Of a DNA stretch of 40,964 nucleotides, positions 24,908 through 34,123 are shown piece by piece. Within the stretch, counting starts at the first letter, position 1; the number at the start of each line of letters is the position of its first letter. The translations under genes and the position numbers were made by a program. The DNA comes from Rhodospirillales bacterium. GTDB lineage: Bacteria; Pseudomonadota; Alphaproteobacteria; Rhodospirillales; Magnetospirillaceae. The stretch is taken from assembly GCA_014380005.1 (NCBI GenBank), contig JACMKT010000156.1, positions 1 through 40,964 of the forward strand, in the 5' to 3' direction. Below the pieces are notes generated by a model that ran no database searches, had not been told where the DNA came from, and saw only the letters and a program-made list of their open reading frames with translations.

Positions 24908-26395
24908 ATGCGTCACCCCACCCAAATCAGTTCCACCGATGTCGTCTGGCCGAAAATCCGGGTGCTGGTGTTCAGCCTGGATGACAGCTTCCGCTTCCTG
25001 GCGCGCCAAACCTTCCGCAAGCAGAATGTGCGCGACGTGCTGTCCACCAGCGTCTCGGCGGACGGCACTCCCATGATGGCGCAATGCCCCGATATCGCCT
25101 TGGTGGATGTGGATGGCGAGGCCGACGGCAAGGCGGCTTTGGCCTTCCTGGAACGGGTGCGGGCCAAATCGCCCGAGATGCCGGTGCTGATGGTGGCACG
25201 CTCCGACGACCGCCGTTTGGTCGCCCATGCCCTGCCTTTCGGCATCGAAGGCATTGTCACAAAGCCCACCTCCGGCCATGAATTGATTCATCGGGTGGCC
25301 GAAACCCTGAAGACCCCGACCCGCATGCCGGTGCCGGTGGTGGCGGTCAAGCCGGTCATCACCCTGGACCAGCGCTCCGCCACACCTGTGGCGGTGCCGC
25401 CGCCCACCACTGTTGCCTTGGGCGTGCCCGAGCCCGCCGCCGAGGCGGCGGCGGTGAAGGCGCAACTGGCGGCGCTGACCGCCCGTATCGGCCACGTGGC
25501 TGCTGGTGGTGGTGGTGGTGGTGGTGGTGTCTCCGGCGGCGGCGGTTGGGGCGCCGGCCATGTGGTGTCGGGCAAGATCACCGGCGGCAAGCTCGCCATG
25601 GGTGATGTGCCGCCAGTGAAAGCCAGCGGCGGCAGCCTTGGCGCCGACGATCTGGCGCCAGTCAAGCCCGCAGCCGGCACGCTGGGCGATGACGATCTTC
25701 CCAAGCCGCCGAAAAAGACCAAGCGCGAGTTGCTGGCCGAGGCCCTGCCCGAAGCTCTGCGCCCCAAGCGCAAGGCCGAGGACGAAGCCGCCCGCAAAAA
25801 GGCCGAGGAAGACCGCACCCGCTGGCAGGAAGAACTGACCCAAGCCGGCCATGAGGAACGGACCGGCAAGGATGTGGCTGGGCTGGACGTGGATTCCATC
25901 GTCGCCGCCCATGTGCTGTGGCTGACCAGCCAGGGTGCCCAGGGCAAGCGCGCCACCCTGCAGGGCATGGATCTGGCCGGCGGCGATCTGGCCCGCACGG
26001 TGTTGGCCAACGCCACCTTCCGCGAAGCCGATCTATCCGATTGCGCGTTGACCGAGGCCCGGCTGGACGGCGCCGATTTCCGTTTCGCCTCGCTGAACGC
26101 CGCCGACCTCAGCGGCGCCAATCTGGGCGTCGCCCAATTGCGCCACGCCAATCTGCGGCTGGCGAAACTGGAAGGCGCCTCGTTGCGCGGCGCCGATCTG
26201 TCGGGGGCGCAATTGACCGGCGCCAAACTGGCCGGGGCCGATTTCAAAGGCGCCACCCTCATGGGCACCGACCTCAAGGACACTGATTTGTCCCAGGTGG
26301 ACAATCTGTCGCAGGGCCAGATCGACAAGGCCGAATGCGACATGAAGACCAAGCTGCCACCGGGCATCTTCCGTCCCCGTAAGGAAGAAGATTAG
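24908..26395 (+). CDS. Receiver domain fused to a pentapeptide-repeat domain
   Basis: 495 residues with an unusual architecture. Residues 15-135 form a CheY-like receiver: acidic pair Asp25/Asp26, phosphorylation Asp67 in LVDVDG, and Lys119 in TKP. A Pro/Ala-rich linker follows, then a run of eight Gly (about 200-207) from a (GGT)8 tract, a Gly-rich segment, and a charged Lys/Glu coiled-coil stretch (about 270-325). From about 350 to 465 lies a right-handed pentapeptide-repeat helix built on A(D/N)LxG units. It ends in an LSQGQIDKAECD capping segment. The role is unknown: phosphorylation may control a scaffolding surface. No cognate kinase is adjacent. Confidence 0.85.
   Translation: MRHPTQISSTDVVWPKIRVLVFSLDDSFRFLARQTFRKQNVRDVLSTSVSADGTPMMAQCPDIALVDVDGEADGKAALAFLERVRAKSPEMPVLMVARSDDRRLVAHALPFGIEGIVTKPTSGHELIHRVAETLKTPTRMPVPVVAVKPVITLDQRSATPVAVPPPTTVALGVPEPAAEAAAVKAQLAALTARIGHVAAGGGGGGGGVSGGGGWGAGHVVSGKITGGKLAMGDVPPVKASGGSLGADDLAPVKPAAGTLGDDDLPKPPKKTKRELLAEALPEALRPKRKAEDEAARKKAEEDRTRWQEELTQAGHEERTGKDVAGLDVDSIVAAHVLWLTSQGAQGKRATLQGMDLAGGDLARTVLANATFREADLSDCALTEARLDGADFRFASLNAADLSGANLGVAQLRHANLRLAKLEGASLRGADLSGAQLTGAKLAGADFKGATLMGTDLKDTDLSQVDNLSQGQIDKAECDMKTKLPPGIFRPRKEED
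25505..25528 (+). repeat. (GGT)8 microsatellite inside the receiver-pentapeptide gene
   Basis: Eight perfect GGT codons encode part of the Gly linker. Slippage would change linker length by whole residues without breaking the frame. All the other Gly codons nearby are GGC, which makes the GGT run stand out. Confidence 0.9.
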
Positions 26396-26455
26396 GAACC
26401 GCCGGGCACTTTGCCTGTTATCCCCCCGGGTTCCAACCTGGGCGAGGATTGCGTC

Positions 26456-27529
26456 ATGCCGGACAACCAGACACACCAGCGCCATTGGGGCAGCACCGCT
26501 GAGCGTGTGGGCCGCAACCTCAGTTCGGCGCCCAAGGGACTGATCGGCTTGGCCCTGGGGGCGGGGGCGGCGTTGACCGGCATGGCGTTCTGGGCGTCCC
26601 ACCAATCCAAGGAAGCGGAACAGGCCAATCCGCCCATGGGCAGCTTCATGGAAGTGGGCGGCGTGCGTCTGCATGTGCTGGCGCGCGGCTCGGGCCGTCC
26701 GGTGGTGTTCATCCATGGCTTGGGCGGCATGGTGCAGGATTGGACGCTGTCTTTGCTGGACCGGGCATCGCGGCAATGCCGCGCCATCGCCTTCGACCGC
26801 CCCGGTTATGGCTGGAGCGAACGGCCCAATTGGAGCCGTTGGGTGCCGGAAAAGCAGGCGGAATTGCTCATGCGGGCCACCCGGCGCATGGGGGTGGAAC
26901 GCCCGGTGGTGGTGGGGCACGATTTCGGCGCCTTGGTGGCCCTGGCTTGGGCGCTGGAGATGCCGGAAGACGTGGCCGCCTTGGTATTGCTGTCGGGCTA
27001 TTATTATCCCACCGGCCGGTTGGATGTGCCGCTGCTGGCGGCGCAAAGCGTGGCCGGGTTGGGCGCGGTGGCGCGCAACACGGTTTCGCCCATGCTGGGC
27101 AAGACGGCGTGGCCCAAGGTGCAGGAAAAGCTGTTCGAGCCCAACCCGGTGCCGCCCGCCATGGCGCTGTACCCGGTGGATATGATGTTGCGGCCTGGGC
27201 AGATGCGGGCGCAATCGGACGATCTGTCCCAGCTTAAGGCCGCCACCCTCCGGTTATCGCCGCGTTATGGCGAAATCCGTGTGCCCGTGGTGGTGATGGC
27301 GGGCGATTTGGACCCGATCGTCGATCCGGTGGCCCATTCCATTCATCTGCACCGCGCCATCCCCCATTCGGCGCTGAAGGTTTTGCCGGAAACCGGTCAC
27401 ATGCCCCACCATTCCAATCCCACCGAGGTGCTGTCGGCCATCGAACTGGCATGGCACGAATCCGACGTCCAGGCCCGCGCGCTGCTGGCCCCGGTCAAGC
27501 CGGCGGGAGAGGCGCGGCCCAGCGCGTGA
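26456..27529 (+). CDS. Membrane-anchored alpha/beta hydrolase with an Asp nucleophile
   Basis: 357 residues from the ATG at 26456, preceded by GAGG. Residues 27-48 are hydrophobic and Ala/Gly-rich, and probably anchor the enzyme to the membrane. The hydrolase domain follows: FIHGLGGMVQDW (oxyanion hole), FDRPGYGWSER, and the nucleophile elbow VVVGHDFGALV. The elbow carries Asp156 where lipases have Ser, a hallmark of epoxide hydrolases and haloalkane/fluoroacetate dehalogenases. The acid (AGDLDPIVDP) and the base His (PETGHMPHHSNP) are present. Substrate unknown. It follows the receiver-pentapeptide gene by 60 bases and may share its transcript. Confidence 0.85.
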   Translation: MPDNQTHQRHWGSTAERVGRNLSSAPKGLIGLALGAGAALTGMAFWASHQSKEAEQANPPMGSFMEVGGVRLHVLARGSGRPVVFIHGLGGMVQDWTLSLLDRASRQCRAIAFDRPGYGWSERPNWSRWVPEKQAELLMRATRRMGVERPVVVGHDFGALVALAWALEMPEDVAALVLLSGYYYPTGRLDVPLLAAQSVAGLGAVARNTVSPMLGKTAWPKVQEKLFEPNPVPPAMALYPVDMMLRPGQMRAQSDDLSQLKAATLRLSPRYGEIRVPVVVMAGDLDPIVDPVAHSIHLHRAIPHSALKVLPETGHMPHHSNPTEVLSAIELAWHESDVQARALLAPVKPAGEARPSA

Positions 27530-27638
27530 GAATAATGCCCCTGTGCGATGCCCCTTGCGGGGCTGCCGCCCCGGCCCTGCTGGGAGGTGATGCCTCAAAC
27601 CTTTTGTTTGGTTCATTCAGGCTAAGTGCCTCCCGCAG

Positions 27639-27718
27639 TTTTTTCATCACACAGGACAGGAAGCCCTCAGACGAGCTGGCTTCGTGCACTTCTCCTCTTC
27701 GTGGTGAAAAAACTGGCA
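27639..27718. repeat. Degenerate inverted repeat (family A), third copy
   Basis: The right arm (27680-27713) is a near-match to the CTTCGTG...TTCGTGGTGAAAA consensus. The left arm is cut back to the first 12 bases (TTTTTTCATCAC) plus a degenerate remainder. It lies between the alpha/beta hydrolase and the convergent GST. Confidence 0.65.
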
Positions 27719-27757
27719 CCACCTAACCAGCCTCGCTCATCCTGGAAGAACCAGTAA

Positions 27758-28378
27758 TCAGCCGCACGCCGCCTGTTTCCATTCCTGCATGGCCGGCAGC
27801 GACCAGATGGCGTCGCAATAGGCCAATGCCACCGGGTCCGCCGTCAAAGCGAAGGTGGTGAAGCGCGTTGCCACCGGGGCGAACATGGCATCGGCAATGC
27901 TGAAGCGGCCGAACAGGAACGGGCCGCTGGCGCCGAAGCGGGTGCGGCACTGGGTCCACAGGGCATTGATGCGGTCCACCTCGGCGGCCACTTCGGGCGG
28001 CACCGGGTCCAGCGGCGTGACCGCGCACACATCCATGGAACAGGCGTTGCGCAGATTGGGAAAGCCCGAATGCATCTCGGCACTGACGGCGCGGGCCACC
28101 GCGCGGGCGTCGCGGGATTCCGGCCACAGGGTGGGGTGCAGTTCGGCCAGGTATTCGCAAATGGCCAGCGAGTCCCATATGGTCAGTTGATCGTGGATCA
28201 GGCACGGCACCTTGCCCGAGGGCGAGTATTTCAGGATCTCGGCCTTGGTCTCGGGCTGGCGCAAGGTGATGAGCACCTCGTCAAAGGCGATACCGGCCAT
28301 TTTGGCCGCCAGCCAGGGCCGCAACGACCAAGACGAAAATTGCTTGGTGCCGATGACAAGGGTCATGGGGACGGGCAT
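27758..28378 (-). CDS. Glutathione S-transferase family protein
   Basis: 206 residues from the ATG at 28378 (AGAGG upstream); the longer open frame running to 28714 is discarded. The N-terminal thioredoxin-fold half has LVIGTKQFSSWSLRPWLAAK with a Ser-rich active-site loop and the GSH-binding cis-Pro/Ser segment GKVPCL...IWDSLAICEYL. The helical C-terminal half follows (FGRFSIADAMFAPVATRF). Presumed cytoplasmic, acting in detoxification or thiol chemistry; the substrate is unknown. It is monocistronic and divergent from the aminopeptidase gene. Confidence 0.88.
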   Translation of the reverse strand: MPVPMTLVIGTKQFSSWSLRPWLAAKMAGIAFDEVLITLRQPETKAEILKYSPSGKVPCLIHDQLTIWDSLAICEYLAELHPTLWPESRDARAVARAVSAEMHSGFPNLRNACSMDVCAVTPLDPVPPEVAAEVDRINALWTQCRTRFGASGPFLFGRFSIADAMFAPVATRFTTFALTADPVALAYCDAIWSLPAMQEWKQAACG

Positions 28379-28513
28379 GGCAACCTCTGCTGATGGGAAT
28401 GGTCTTCCGGCATGATCGCTTTGACCGCTTTCCTCTGCAAGGCGCTCTTTCCTTGAGCGCACAACTCGGCCATGCTTGCCACCCGCCGAAGGATAAGAAA
28501 AACGAGGTGAGCG

Positions 28514-29914
28514 GTGCTGGAGCATATGGTGACTGATGCCGCGAAAGCGGTTGATCTGGTATGCCTGAAAAAGGCCGGTTTTGCCGCCTGGGCCGAGGCG
28601 CAGCCCGCCCATGTGAAGACCTGGACGGCATCCAACGCCTTCACCGGCGAGGCCGGGCAAATCTGTCCGGTGCCGGGCATCGACGGACATCTGGCCTTCG
28701 TGCTGCTGGGCCAAGCGGACGATGATGACCCGTGGGTCTTTGGCGCCCTGCCGGCCAAATTGCCCGCCGGGACCTACCGCATCGCCACCCCGCTGGAGCC
28801 CCGCGCGGCCAATTGGGCGGCGCTGTCATGGAGCCTCGCCACCTATCAATTTAGCCGCTACAAGACCCGCAGCGACCGGGTCTGGCCCAAGCTGGTCTGG
28901 CCCGAGAGCGCCGATCGCGGCTGGGTGGAACGCACCGCTGAGGGCACCGCTTTGGTGCGCGACCTGATCAACACCCCCGCCGCCGATATGGGGCCGCCGG
29001 AACTGGCAGGCGCCGCCGAAACCTTGGCCTCGGTCCATGGCGCCGCCGTGCGGGTGATCGTCGGTGACGGCCTGCTGGCGGAAAACTACCCGGCCATCCA
29101 CGCCGTGGGCCGCGCCGCCGCCAGCCATCGCCAGCCCCGCCTGATCGATCTGACCTGGGGCGAGCCCACCGCGCCGCGCGTCACCTTGGTGGGCAAGGGC
29201 GTGTGCTTCGATAGCGGCGGGCTGGACCTCAAGACCTCGGCCACCATGAAGCTGATGAAGAAGGACATGGGCGGTGCCGCCCATGTGCTGGGGCTGGCCT
29301 CCATGATCATGGAGGCCAAGCTGCCGGTGCGCCTGCGCGTGTTGATCCCGGCGGTGGAGAATTCCGTCTCGGGCGATGCCATGCGGCCCATGGATGTGCT
29401 GGCTACCCGCAAGGGCATGAGTGTGGAAGTGGGCAACACCGACGCCGAAGGCCGGCTGGTGCTGTCCGACGCGTTGTGGGAAGCGTCCCGCGAAAAGCCC
29501 GAATTGCTGATCGATCTGGCGACCCTGACCGGCGCGGCGCGCACCGCCCTGGGTGTCGAGCTGCCGGCGCTGTTCACCAACAACGATCTGCTGGCCACCG
29601 ATTTGCTGCGCGCGGGCGAGGCAGAGGCCGATCCCATGTGGCGGCTGCCGCTGTACAAACCCTATCGCCGCATGCTGGACAGCAAGGTGGCCGACATCAA
29701 CAACGTCTCCGACGGCCCCTATGCCGGGGCCATCACGGCGGCGCTGTTCCTGCAGGAATTCGTCGGTCCCGGCATTCCCTGGGTCCATCTGGACGTCATG
29801 GCATGGAACCCCACATCGCGGCCCGGACGGCCCGATGGCGGCGAGGCCATGACGCTGCGCGCCCTGTACGCCATCATCACCCAGCGCTTCGGCACCCAGT
29901 GCTTCGGTAAGTGA
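28514..29914 (+). CDS. M17 leucyl aminopeptidase family protein
   Basis: Two-metal exopeptidase cleaving N-terminal residues from peptides in the cytoplasm. 466 residues from a GTG with GAGG upstream (an ATG four codons later is an alternative). The N-terminal domain is variable and shorter than in PepA of E. coli. The catalytic domain has KGVCFDSGGLDLK (Lys228, Asp233) followed by MKKDMGGAA (Asp251). The signature NTDAEGRLVLSD (Asp310, Glu312, Arg314) is complete, so it should be active. It may act downstream of other proteases. A 50-base hairpin follows the stop. Confidence 0.92.
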   Translation: MLEHMVTDAAKAVDLVCLKKAGFAAWAEAQPAHVKTWTASNAFTGEAGQICPVPGIDGHLAFVLLGQADDDDPWVFGALPAKLPAGTYRIATPLEPRAANWAALSWSLATYQFSRYKTRSDRVWPKLVWPESADRGWVERTAEGTALVRDLINTPAADMGPPELAGAAETLASVHGAAVRVIVGDGLLAENYPAIHAVGRAAASHRQPRLIDLTWGEPTAPRVTLVGKGVCFDSGGLDLKTSATMKLMKKDMGGAAHVLGLASMIMEAKLPVRLRVLIPAVENSVSGDAMRPMDVLATRKGMSVEVGNTDAEGRLVLSDALWEASREKPELLIDLATLTGAARTALGVELPALFTNNDLLATDLLRAGEAEADPMWRLPLYKPYRRMLDSKVADINNVSDGPYAGAITAALFLQEFVGPGIPWVHLDVMAWNPTSRPGRPDGGEAMTLRALYAIITQRFGTQCFGK

Positions 29915-29919
29915 GATAA

Positions 29920-29972
29920 AGGTGACATTCCCGGCACAGGCCATCATGGGCTGTTGCCGGGACGCGTCACCT
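29920..29972. terminator. Two-step hairpin between pepA-like gene and MarR
   Basis: AGGTGAC (29920-29926) pairs with GTCACCT (29966-29972), and CCCGGCA (29930-29936) with TGCCGGG (29955-29961). An unpaired internal loop lies between the two stems. It follows the aminopeptidase stop by 5 bases and precedes the MarR gene by 42. No T run. It is either a terminator or an operator dyad. Confidence 0.55.
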
Positions 29973-30014
29973 AGGCTAAAAGATTTCGTCTACGGAATGA
30001 ACGGACCGGGCTAA

Positions 30015-30377
30015 ATGGGTTTTCAACTCAAAGCAGTGCAAGCGCTGGATCTGTGGCGCGGCGCCATCGTCGAAAGCGTGCGCCGCGACGGCCCTGATTT
30101 GTCGGCGCGCCAGATGGCGCTGCTGCTGACCGTCTATCTGACCCCGCCGAACCATACGGTGCGCGGCTTGGCGACCACGCTGAACGTGTCCAAGCCGGCC
30201 ATCACCCGCGCCCTTGACCGGCTGTCGGAACTGGGTCTGGTCAAGCGCAAGACCGACGAAACCGACCGCCGTTCCGTGCTGATCCAACGCACGGTCAAGG
30301 GCTCGGTGTATCTGCGCGAGTTCGGCGACATGATCGTCACCGCCGCCCAAACCGCCGGCGACGAACCGGCGGCTTAA
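30015..30377 (+). CDS. MarR family transcriptional regulator
   Basis: 120 residues with a winged helix-turn-helix (about 35-95). The recognition region is LATTLNVSKPAITRALDRL and the wing LVKRKTDETDRRSVLIQR, with the Asp-Arg-Arg tip typical of MarR. Length is at the short end for the family. No ligand motif is visible. The gene sits alone after the aminopeptidase, and its target is unknown. The ribosome-binding site is weak, so the start is moderately certain. Confidence 0.88.
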   Translation: MGFQLKAVQALDLWRGAIVESVRRDGPDLSARQMALLLTVYLTPPNHTVRGLATTLNVSKPAITRALDRLSELGLVKRKTDETDRRSVLIQRTVKGSVYLREFGDMIVTAAQTAGDEPAA

Positions 30378-30384
30378 AAGAGAA

Positions 30385-30490
30385 TTTACACGAATGAACA
30401 CGAATAAACGCGAATTCTAGGTGCACGATCGGCTCGGCCTCTGGCGTCCGCCTTTCCCTATTCGTGTCTATTCGTGTTCATTCGTGTAAA
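30385..30490. repeat. Long inverted repeat (family B), ACACGAAT type
   Basis: Arms 30385-30415 and 30460-30490 (31 nt, two mismatches) enclose about 44 bases. Each arm is a string of three ACACGAAT-like units spaced 10-11 bases apart. It begins 8 bases after the MarR stop and ends next to the DUF4136 stop, so it fills a convergent junction. Confidence 0.85.
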
Positions 30491-30495
30491 AAACC

Positions 30496-31092
30496 CTACT
30501 CCCTGATCGGCACGTTCACCCGCACCGTCGCCCCATTGGCGCCGGGGAAGCCGGTGAACAACGCCTGGACCAGATAGGGCATCACCGGGGCGATTTCTCG
30601 CCGCGTGCCCTCGGCCACCGCGCGGCCTTCGAACAGCACCTTGCGAATGCCCGAGCGGGCGTCGGTGATCTGCACCGCCAGCCATTTCGGGTAATAGGTG
30701 ATGCTGCGCGATTCCCAATAGGGGAACGGGTCATAGAGCCCGCCGCCGTAATAGCGCGGCCCGCCACCCCAGCCGAAGCCGGAATAGACCGAGGACGGGC
30801 TTTGCCAACTCACCGTATCGGGCGGCCCCACCCCCCAATGCAGCGCCACCGAAGTCTCTGCCGTGCCGCCCGGCGGAATGGGGCGCCAGCCCTGGGCAGT
30901 CAGGGCGGTGGCGATCTGGGTGGCGTAACCCTGGAATTCCAGACTGGCGACCTGACCGGCATCGGGCACGATGGTGAAGCTGTGGGTCTGGGCCACGGGC
31001 ATGTCGTTGAAGCGGGTGACGTCGGCCTGCACGATGGGATTGGTGCAGGACGCCAGCAGCAGGATCAGGGCAAGGGCGGCAAGGCGGCGCAT
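30496..31092 (-). CDS. DUF4136 lipoprotein
   Basis: 198 residues from the Met at 31092 (a Met three codons earlier is possible). The signal peptide ends in the lipobox LASC, so the mature protein is a lipoprotein with Cys at its N-terminus, probably in the outer membrane. The DUF4136 pattern is present: an SFTI strand, LTAQGWRP, SVALHWGVG, and the WLAVQITDARSGIRKVLFEGRA segment. A Gly/Tyr-rich loop (GFGWGGGPRYYGGG) sits in the middle. Function unknown. It is transcribed towards MarR. Confidence 0.82.
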   Translation of the reverse strand: MRRLAALALILLLASCTNPIVQADVTRFNDMPVAQTHSFTIVPDAGQVASLEFQGYATQIATALTAQGWRPIPPGGTAETSVALHWGVGPPDTVSWQSPSSVYSGFGWGGGPRYYGGGLYDPFPYWESRSITYYPKWLAVQITDARSGIRKVLFEGRAVAEGTRREIAPVMPYLVQALFTGFPGANGATVRVNVPIRE

Positions 31093-31209
31093 AGCTGACA
31101 TCCGGCAAGCGGAGACCAGCCATTAACATGGCCCCACCTAACGGCATTTTCATGGCGCCGAAAGGGGGGGCGTCAGCTTGGTCAGTTTGGGCTTGGTGGA
31201 AGCGGTGTT

Positions 31210-34014
31210 TTAATCCGCATCCACCCGCTCTTCCGCCCATTTCGCCACGCAGGCCAGCAATTCCGCCGGTTTGAACGGCTTGGCCAGATATGAATCCATG
31301 CCTGACTCCACGCAGCGTTCCATGTCGCCGGCCAGCACGTTGGCGGTCAGGGCGATGATGGGAATGCGCGACGCCGGGCCGGGCAGGGCGCGGATGCGGC
31401 GGGTGGCTTCGAAGCCGTCCATTTCGGGCATGTGCACGTCCATCAGCACCACGTCGAAACGCCCCTGGGCCATGGCGTCCACCGCCTGGGCGCCGTCACC
31501 CACGGTGGTGACGTGGTGACCGGCCTTGGACAGCACCCGTTCGGCGACGATGCGGTTGACCGCGTTGTCCTCGGCCAGCAGCACCGCCAAAGACCGTCCC
31601 GCCGGCATCGGTTCGGGGGCGGCGGACGTGACCAGCGGGCCGTTGGCATCGTCGAAGGGCAGGGTGAACCAGAAGCGCGAGCCACGCCCCATCTCGCTGT
31701 CCACGCCGATCTCACCGCCCATCAGCTCCACCAGCCGCTTGGAGATGGCCAGTCCCAGCCCGGTGCCGCCGAAGCGGCGCGAGATGGACGAATCCGCCTG
31801 ACTGAACGAGGTGAACAGCAGGGGGCGGGCGTCGGCGGGGATGCCGATGCCGGTGTCGCGCACGTCGAAGCGCAGCATCAACTTGCCGTCCTTGCGCCCG
31901 ATCTGGAACACCGACACGGCGACGCCGCCCTTGTCGGTGAATTTGACCGCATTGCCCACCAGATTGAGCAGCACTTGGCGCAGCCGCGCCACGTCGCCCA
32001 CCAGGGTGGCGGGCACGTCAAGGGCCATGTCCAGCGCCAGTTCCACCGCCTTTTCGCGGGCACGCGGCGCCATCAGGGCCAGCACGCCATCCACCGCGTC
32101 GGCCAGATCGAACGGTTCTTCCTGAACTTCGGTGCGCCCGGCCTCCAGCCGCGAGAAATCCAAAATGTCGTTGAGGATGGTCAGCAGCGCCTCGCCCGAG
32201 GAATGGATGGTGGCGGCGTAATCGTGCTGCACCGCGTCCAGCGGGGTTTCCAGCAGCAAATGGGCCATGCCCAGAATGCCATTCATGGGCGTACGGATTT
32301 CGTGGCTGATCACCGCCAGGAATTCGGATTTAGCCCGGTTGGCGGCCTCGGCCTGATCGCGGGCGCGGGTCAGTTCATCTTCAAAGGCGATGCGGTCCGA
32401 AATGTCGGTGACGGCGCCGACAATGCCCACGACCCGGCCTTTGCCGCCCTTGTTGCGGAACGCCGCCTTGTGCACCAAGGCGCGCATGCTCCAGCCGGTG
32501 GGGTGGCGGATGGTGGTCTCATAGACCTCCATGCGCTTTTCGCCCGAGATCAGCATGCGGTCGGATTCGGCGGCCCGCGCGGTCAGTTCCGCGTCAGCGC
32601 CCACGGCGGCAAGGTCGTGGCCGATGATATGGTCGCGGGGAAGGCCGACCATGTCGATAAAGGCACGGTTGCAACCCAGATGGCGCCCGGTGACGTCCTT
32701 GTAGAAGATGGCGTTGGGGATGGTGTCGATGACCGTCTGGTGCAGGGCCAATTGGTCCTGCAACGCGGTCTCGGCCGCCTTGCGCGCGGTGATGTCGTTG
32801 CACGCCACCAGCACCGCCGGGCCGTCCTGATCGAACGGGATCATGGAGACCAATCCCCAGAACGGCCGGCCATTGGCGCCGCGCACGCGGATTTCCATGT
32901 CGTCGACCACGCCGTGATCAGCCAATTGCCGGATCAGCCGCACCTGATCGCGCGGTGCCAGCGAGCCCTGGGGCAGGCGGCGGCCCACCAGCGTGTCCAG
33001 CGGCAACCCCATCAACCGTCCCGCCCGCTGATTGGCGTATAGCACCCGTCCATCACGGCGATGCAGCACCGCCAGGGGGAATGGCGCTGCGGTCAGGATG
33101 GCGGCAAGGCGGTTTTCCGACAGGGTCATGCGGGTCTGGGCGTCGCGCCGCTCCACCAGCCGGCGCATCCAGAACCAAGCAAAGCCGCCCAGCAGCAAGG
33201 CCAGGGCGCCGCCCAAAGTGCGCAATTGAATGATGGAGGCGGGACGGGATGCGCCCCAGCCCCCCTTGGGCAAGGCCGCCAATTGCCAGCGCCCACCGGG
33301 CAGGGTGACGTCCAGCAGCACCGGGTCGCGTTCGAACACGCGGACATCGCCATGGAAGATGGCGCCCAGTTCACCCAGGCCGTCACGCCCGCGAATGGCA
33401 AGGTCCAGCCCCAAATCGGGATCGGTGACCCCGGCGGATTCCAGCAGGCTGTCCAGGGCGATGGGAATGGCGATCAGGCCCCACGGCTTGCCGCTGCCCG
33501 GCGGCGCCCCCGGTGGAGTGATGAACACCGGCATGCGGCCGATGATGGCGATGCCGCCCTGGACCAGGGCAACCGGGCCGGCCAACACCGGCTGGCGGGT
33601 GGCGAACATGCGTTCCACCGCCGGCCATTGGTCGGGCAGATCACGGAAATTCCGGCCGATGGCAGCGCTGTTGCCCTGCATGGGATAGATGTGCGCGATG
33701 GTGGTGCCACGGGCCAGGGTAACGTTCCGGATGTGGCGCTTTTGGCCCATGATCTCGCGGGCGATGGCCTCGAACTGGGCCTCGGGCATGTCCTGGGTGA
33801 CGGCGATGACGGCGGCAAGACCCCGCGTCAGCAGCAGCGTGCCGTTCAGCTCGCCTTCCAGCCGGGCGCGCAGGGTAGACAGGCGGTTGAGGGTGTCCAG
33901 CCGGGCCTGCTGGTCATGACGGGTCCATTCCACGCTTTCGACCAGGGCGAGCGCCGACAACGCGACCAGAGTGACCAGCGCGGCGACCGTCCATGATCGA
34001 AACGACGAGGACAT
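31210..34014 (-). CDS. Hybrid sensor histidine kinase (CHASE-PAS-PAS-HisKA-HATPase-REC)
   Basis: 934 residues; ATG with GAGGGG upstream. TM1 at about 9-28, a periplasmic CHASE domain at about 55-250, TM2 at about 264-285. PAS 1 (about 300-415) and PAS 2 (about 420-545) follow. HisKA has the phospho-acceptor His571 in [15 protein letters not shown]. HATPase has N-box [12 protein letters not shown]1 DTGIGI and G2 [10 protein letters not shown]. The C-terminal receiver has Asp859 in [11 protein letters not shown] and Lys912. All key residues are intact. It has no receiver partner nearby and so presumably uses an unlinked Hpt protein. The signal is unknown; the nickel operon lies upstream on the same strand. 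Confidence 0.95.
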   Translation of the reverse strand: MSSSFRSWTVAALVTLVALSALALVESVEWTRHDQQARLDTLNRLSTLRARLEGELNGTLLLTRGLAAVIAVTQDMPEAQFEAIAREIMGQKRHIRNVTLARGTTIAHIYPMQGNSAAIGRNFRDLPDQWPAVERMFATRQPVLAGPVALVQGGIAIIGRMPVFITPPGAPPGSGKPWGLIAIPIALDSLLESAGVTDPDLGLDLAIRGRDGLGELGAIFHGDVRVFERDPVLLDVTLPGGRWQLAALPKGGWGASRPASIIQLRTLGGALALLLGGFAWFWMRRLVERRDAQTRMTLSENRLAAILTAAPFPLAVLHRRDGRVLYANQRAGRLMGLPLDTLVGRRLPQGSLAPRDQVRLIRQLADHGVVDDMEIRVRGANGRPFWGLVSMIPFDQDGPAVLVACNDITARKAAETALQDQLALHQTVIDTIPNAIFYKDVTGRHLGCNRAFIDMVGLPRDHIIGHDLAAVGADAELTARAAESDRMLISGEKRMEVYETTIRHPTGWSMRALVHKAAFRNKGGKGRVVGIVGAVTDISDRIAFEDELTRARDQAEAANRAKSEFLAVISHEIRTPMNGILGMAHLLLETPLDAVQHDYAATIHSSGEALLTILNDILDFSRLEAGRTEVQEEPFDLADAVDGVLALMAPRAREKAVELALDMALDVPATLVGDVARLRQVLLNLVGNAVKFTDKGGVAVSVFQIGRKDGKLMLRFDVRDTGIGIPADARPLLFTSFSQADSSISRRFGGTGLGLAISKRLVELMGGEIGVDSEMGRGSRFWFTLPFDDANGPLVTSAAPEPMPAGRSLAVLLAEDNAVNRIVAERVLSKAGHHVTTVGDGAQAVDAMAQGRFDVVLMDVHMPEMDGFEATRRIRALPGPASRIPIIALTANVLAGDMERCVESGMDSYLAKPFKPAELLACVAKWAEERVDAD

Positions 34015-34089
34015 CCCCTCCCCTCAACTTGCGAATTCTCTAATTAGTCTAGCCGTTCGCCCGCCGACACGCCAAGCCATTCACGCCAC

Positions 34090-34123
34090 CCGCAATTGGT
34101 TAATGCCCGCAATTGGTTAATGA
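34090..34123. repeat. Perfect 17-bp tandem duplication at the end of the His-rich gene
   Basis: CCCGCAATTGGTTAATG occurs twice in a row (34090-34106 and 34107-34123). The minus-strand TAA stop of the His-rich gene (34117-34119) lies in one copy and its near-repeat in the other. This is a recent-looking duplication with no mismatches. Confidence 0.9.
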
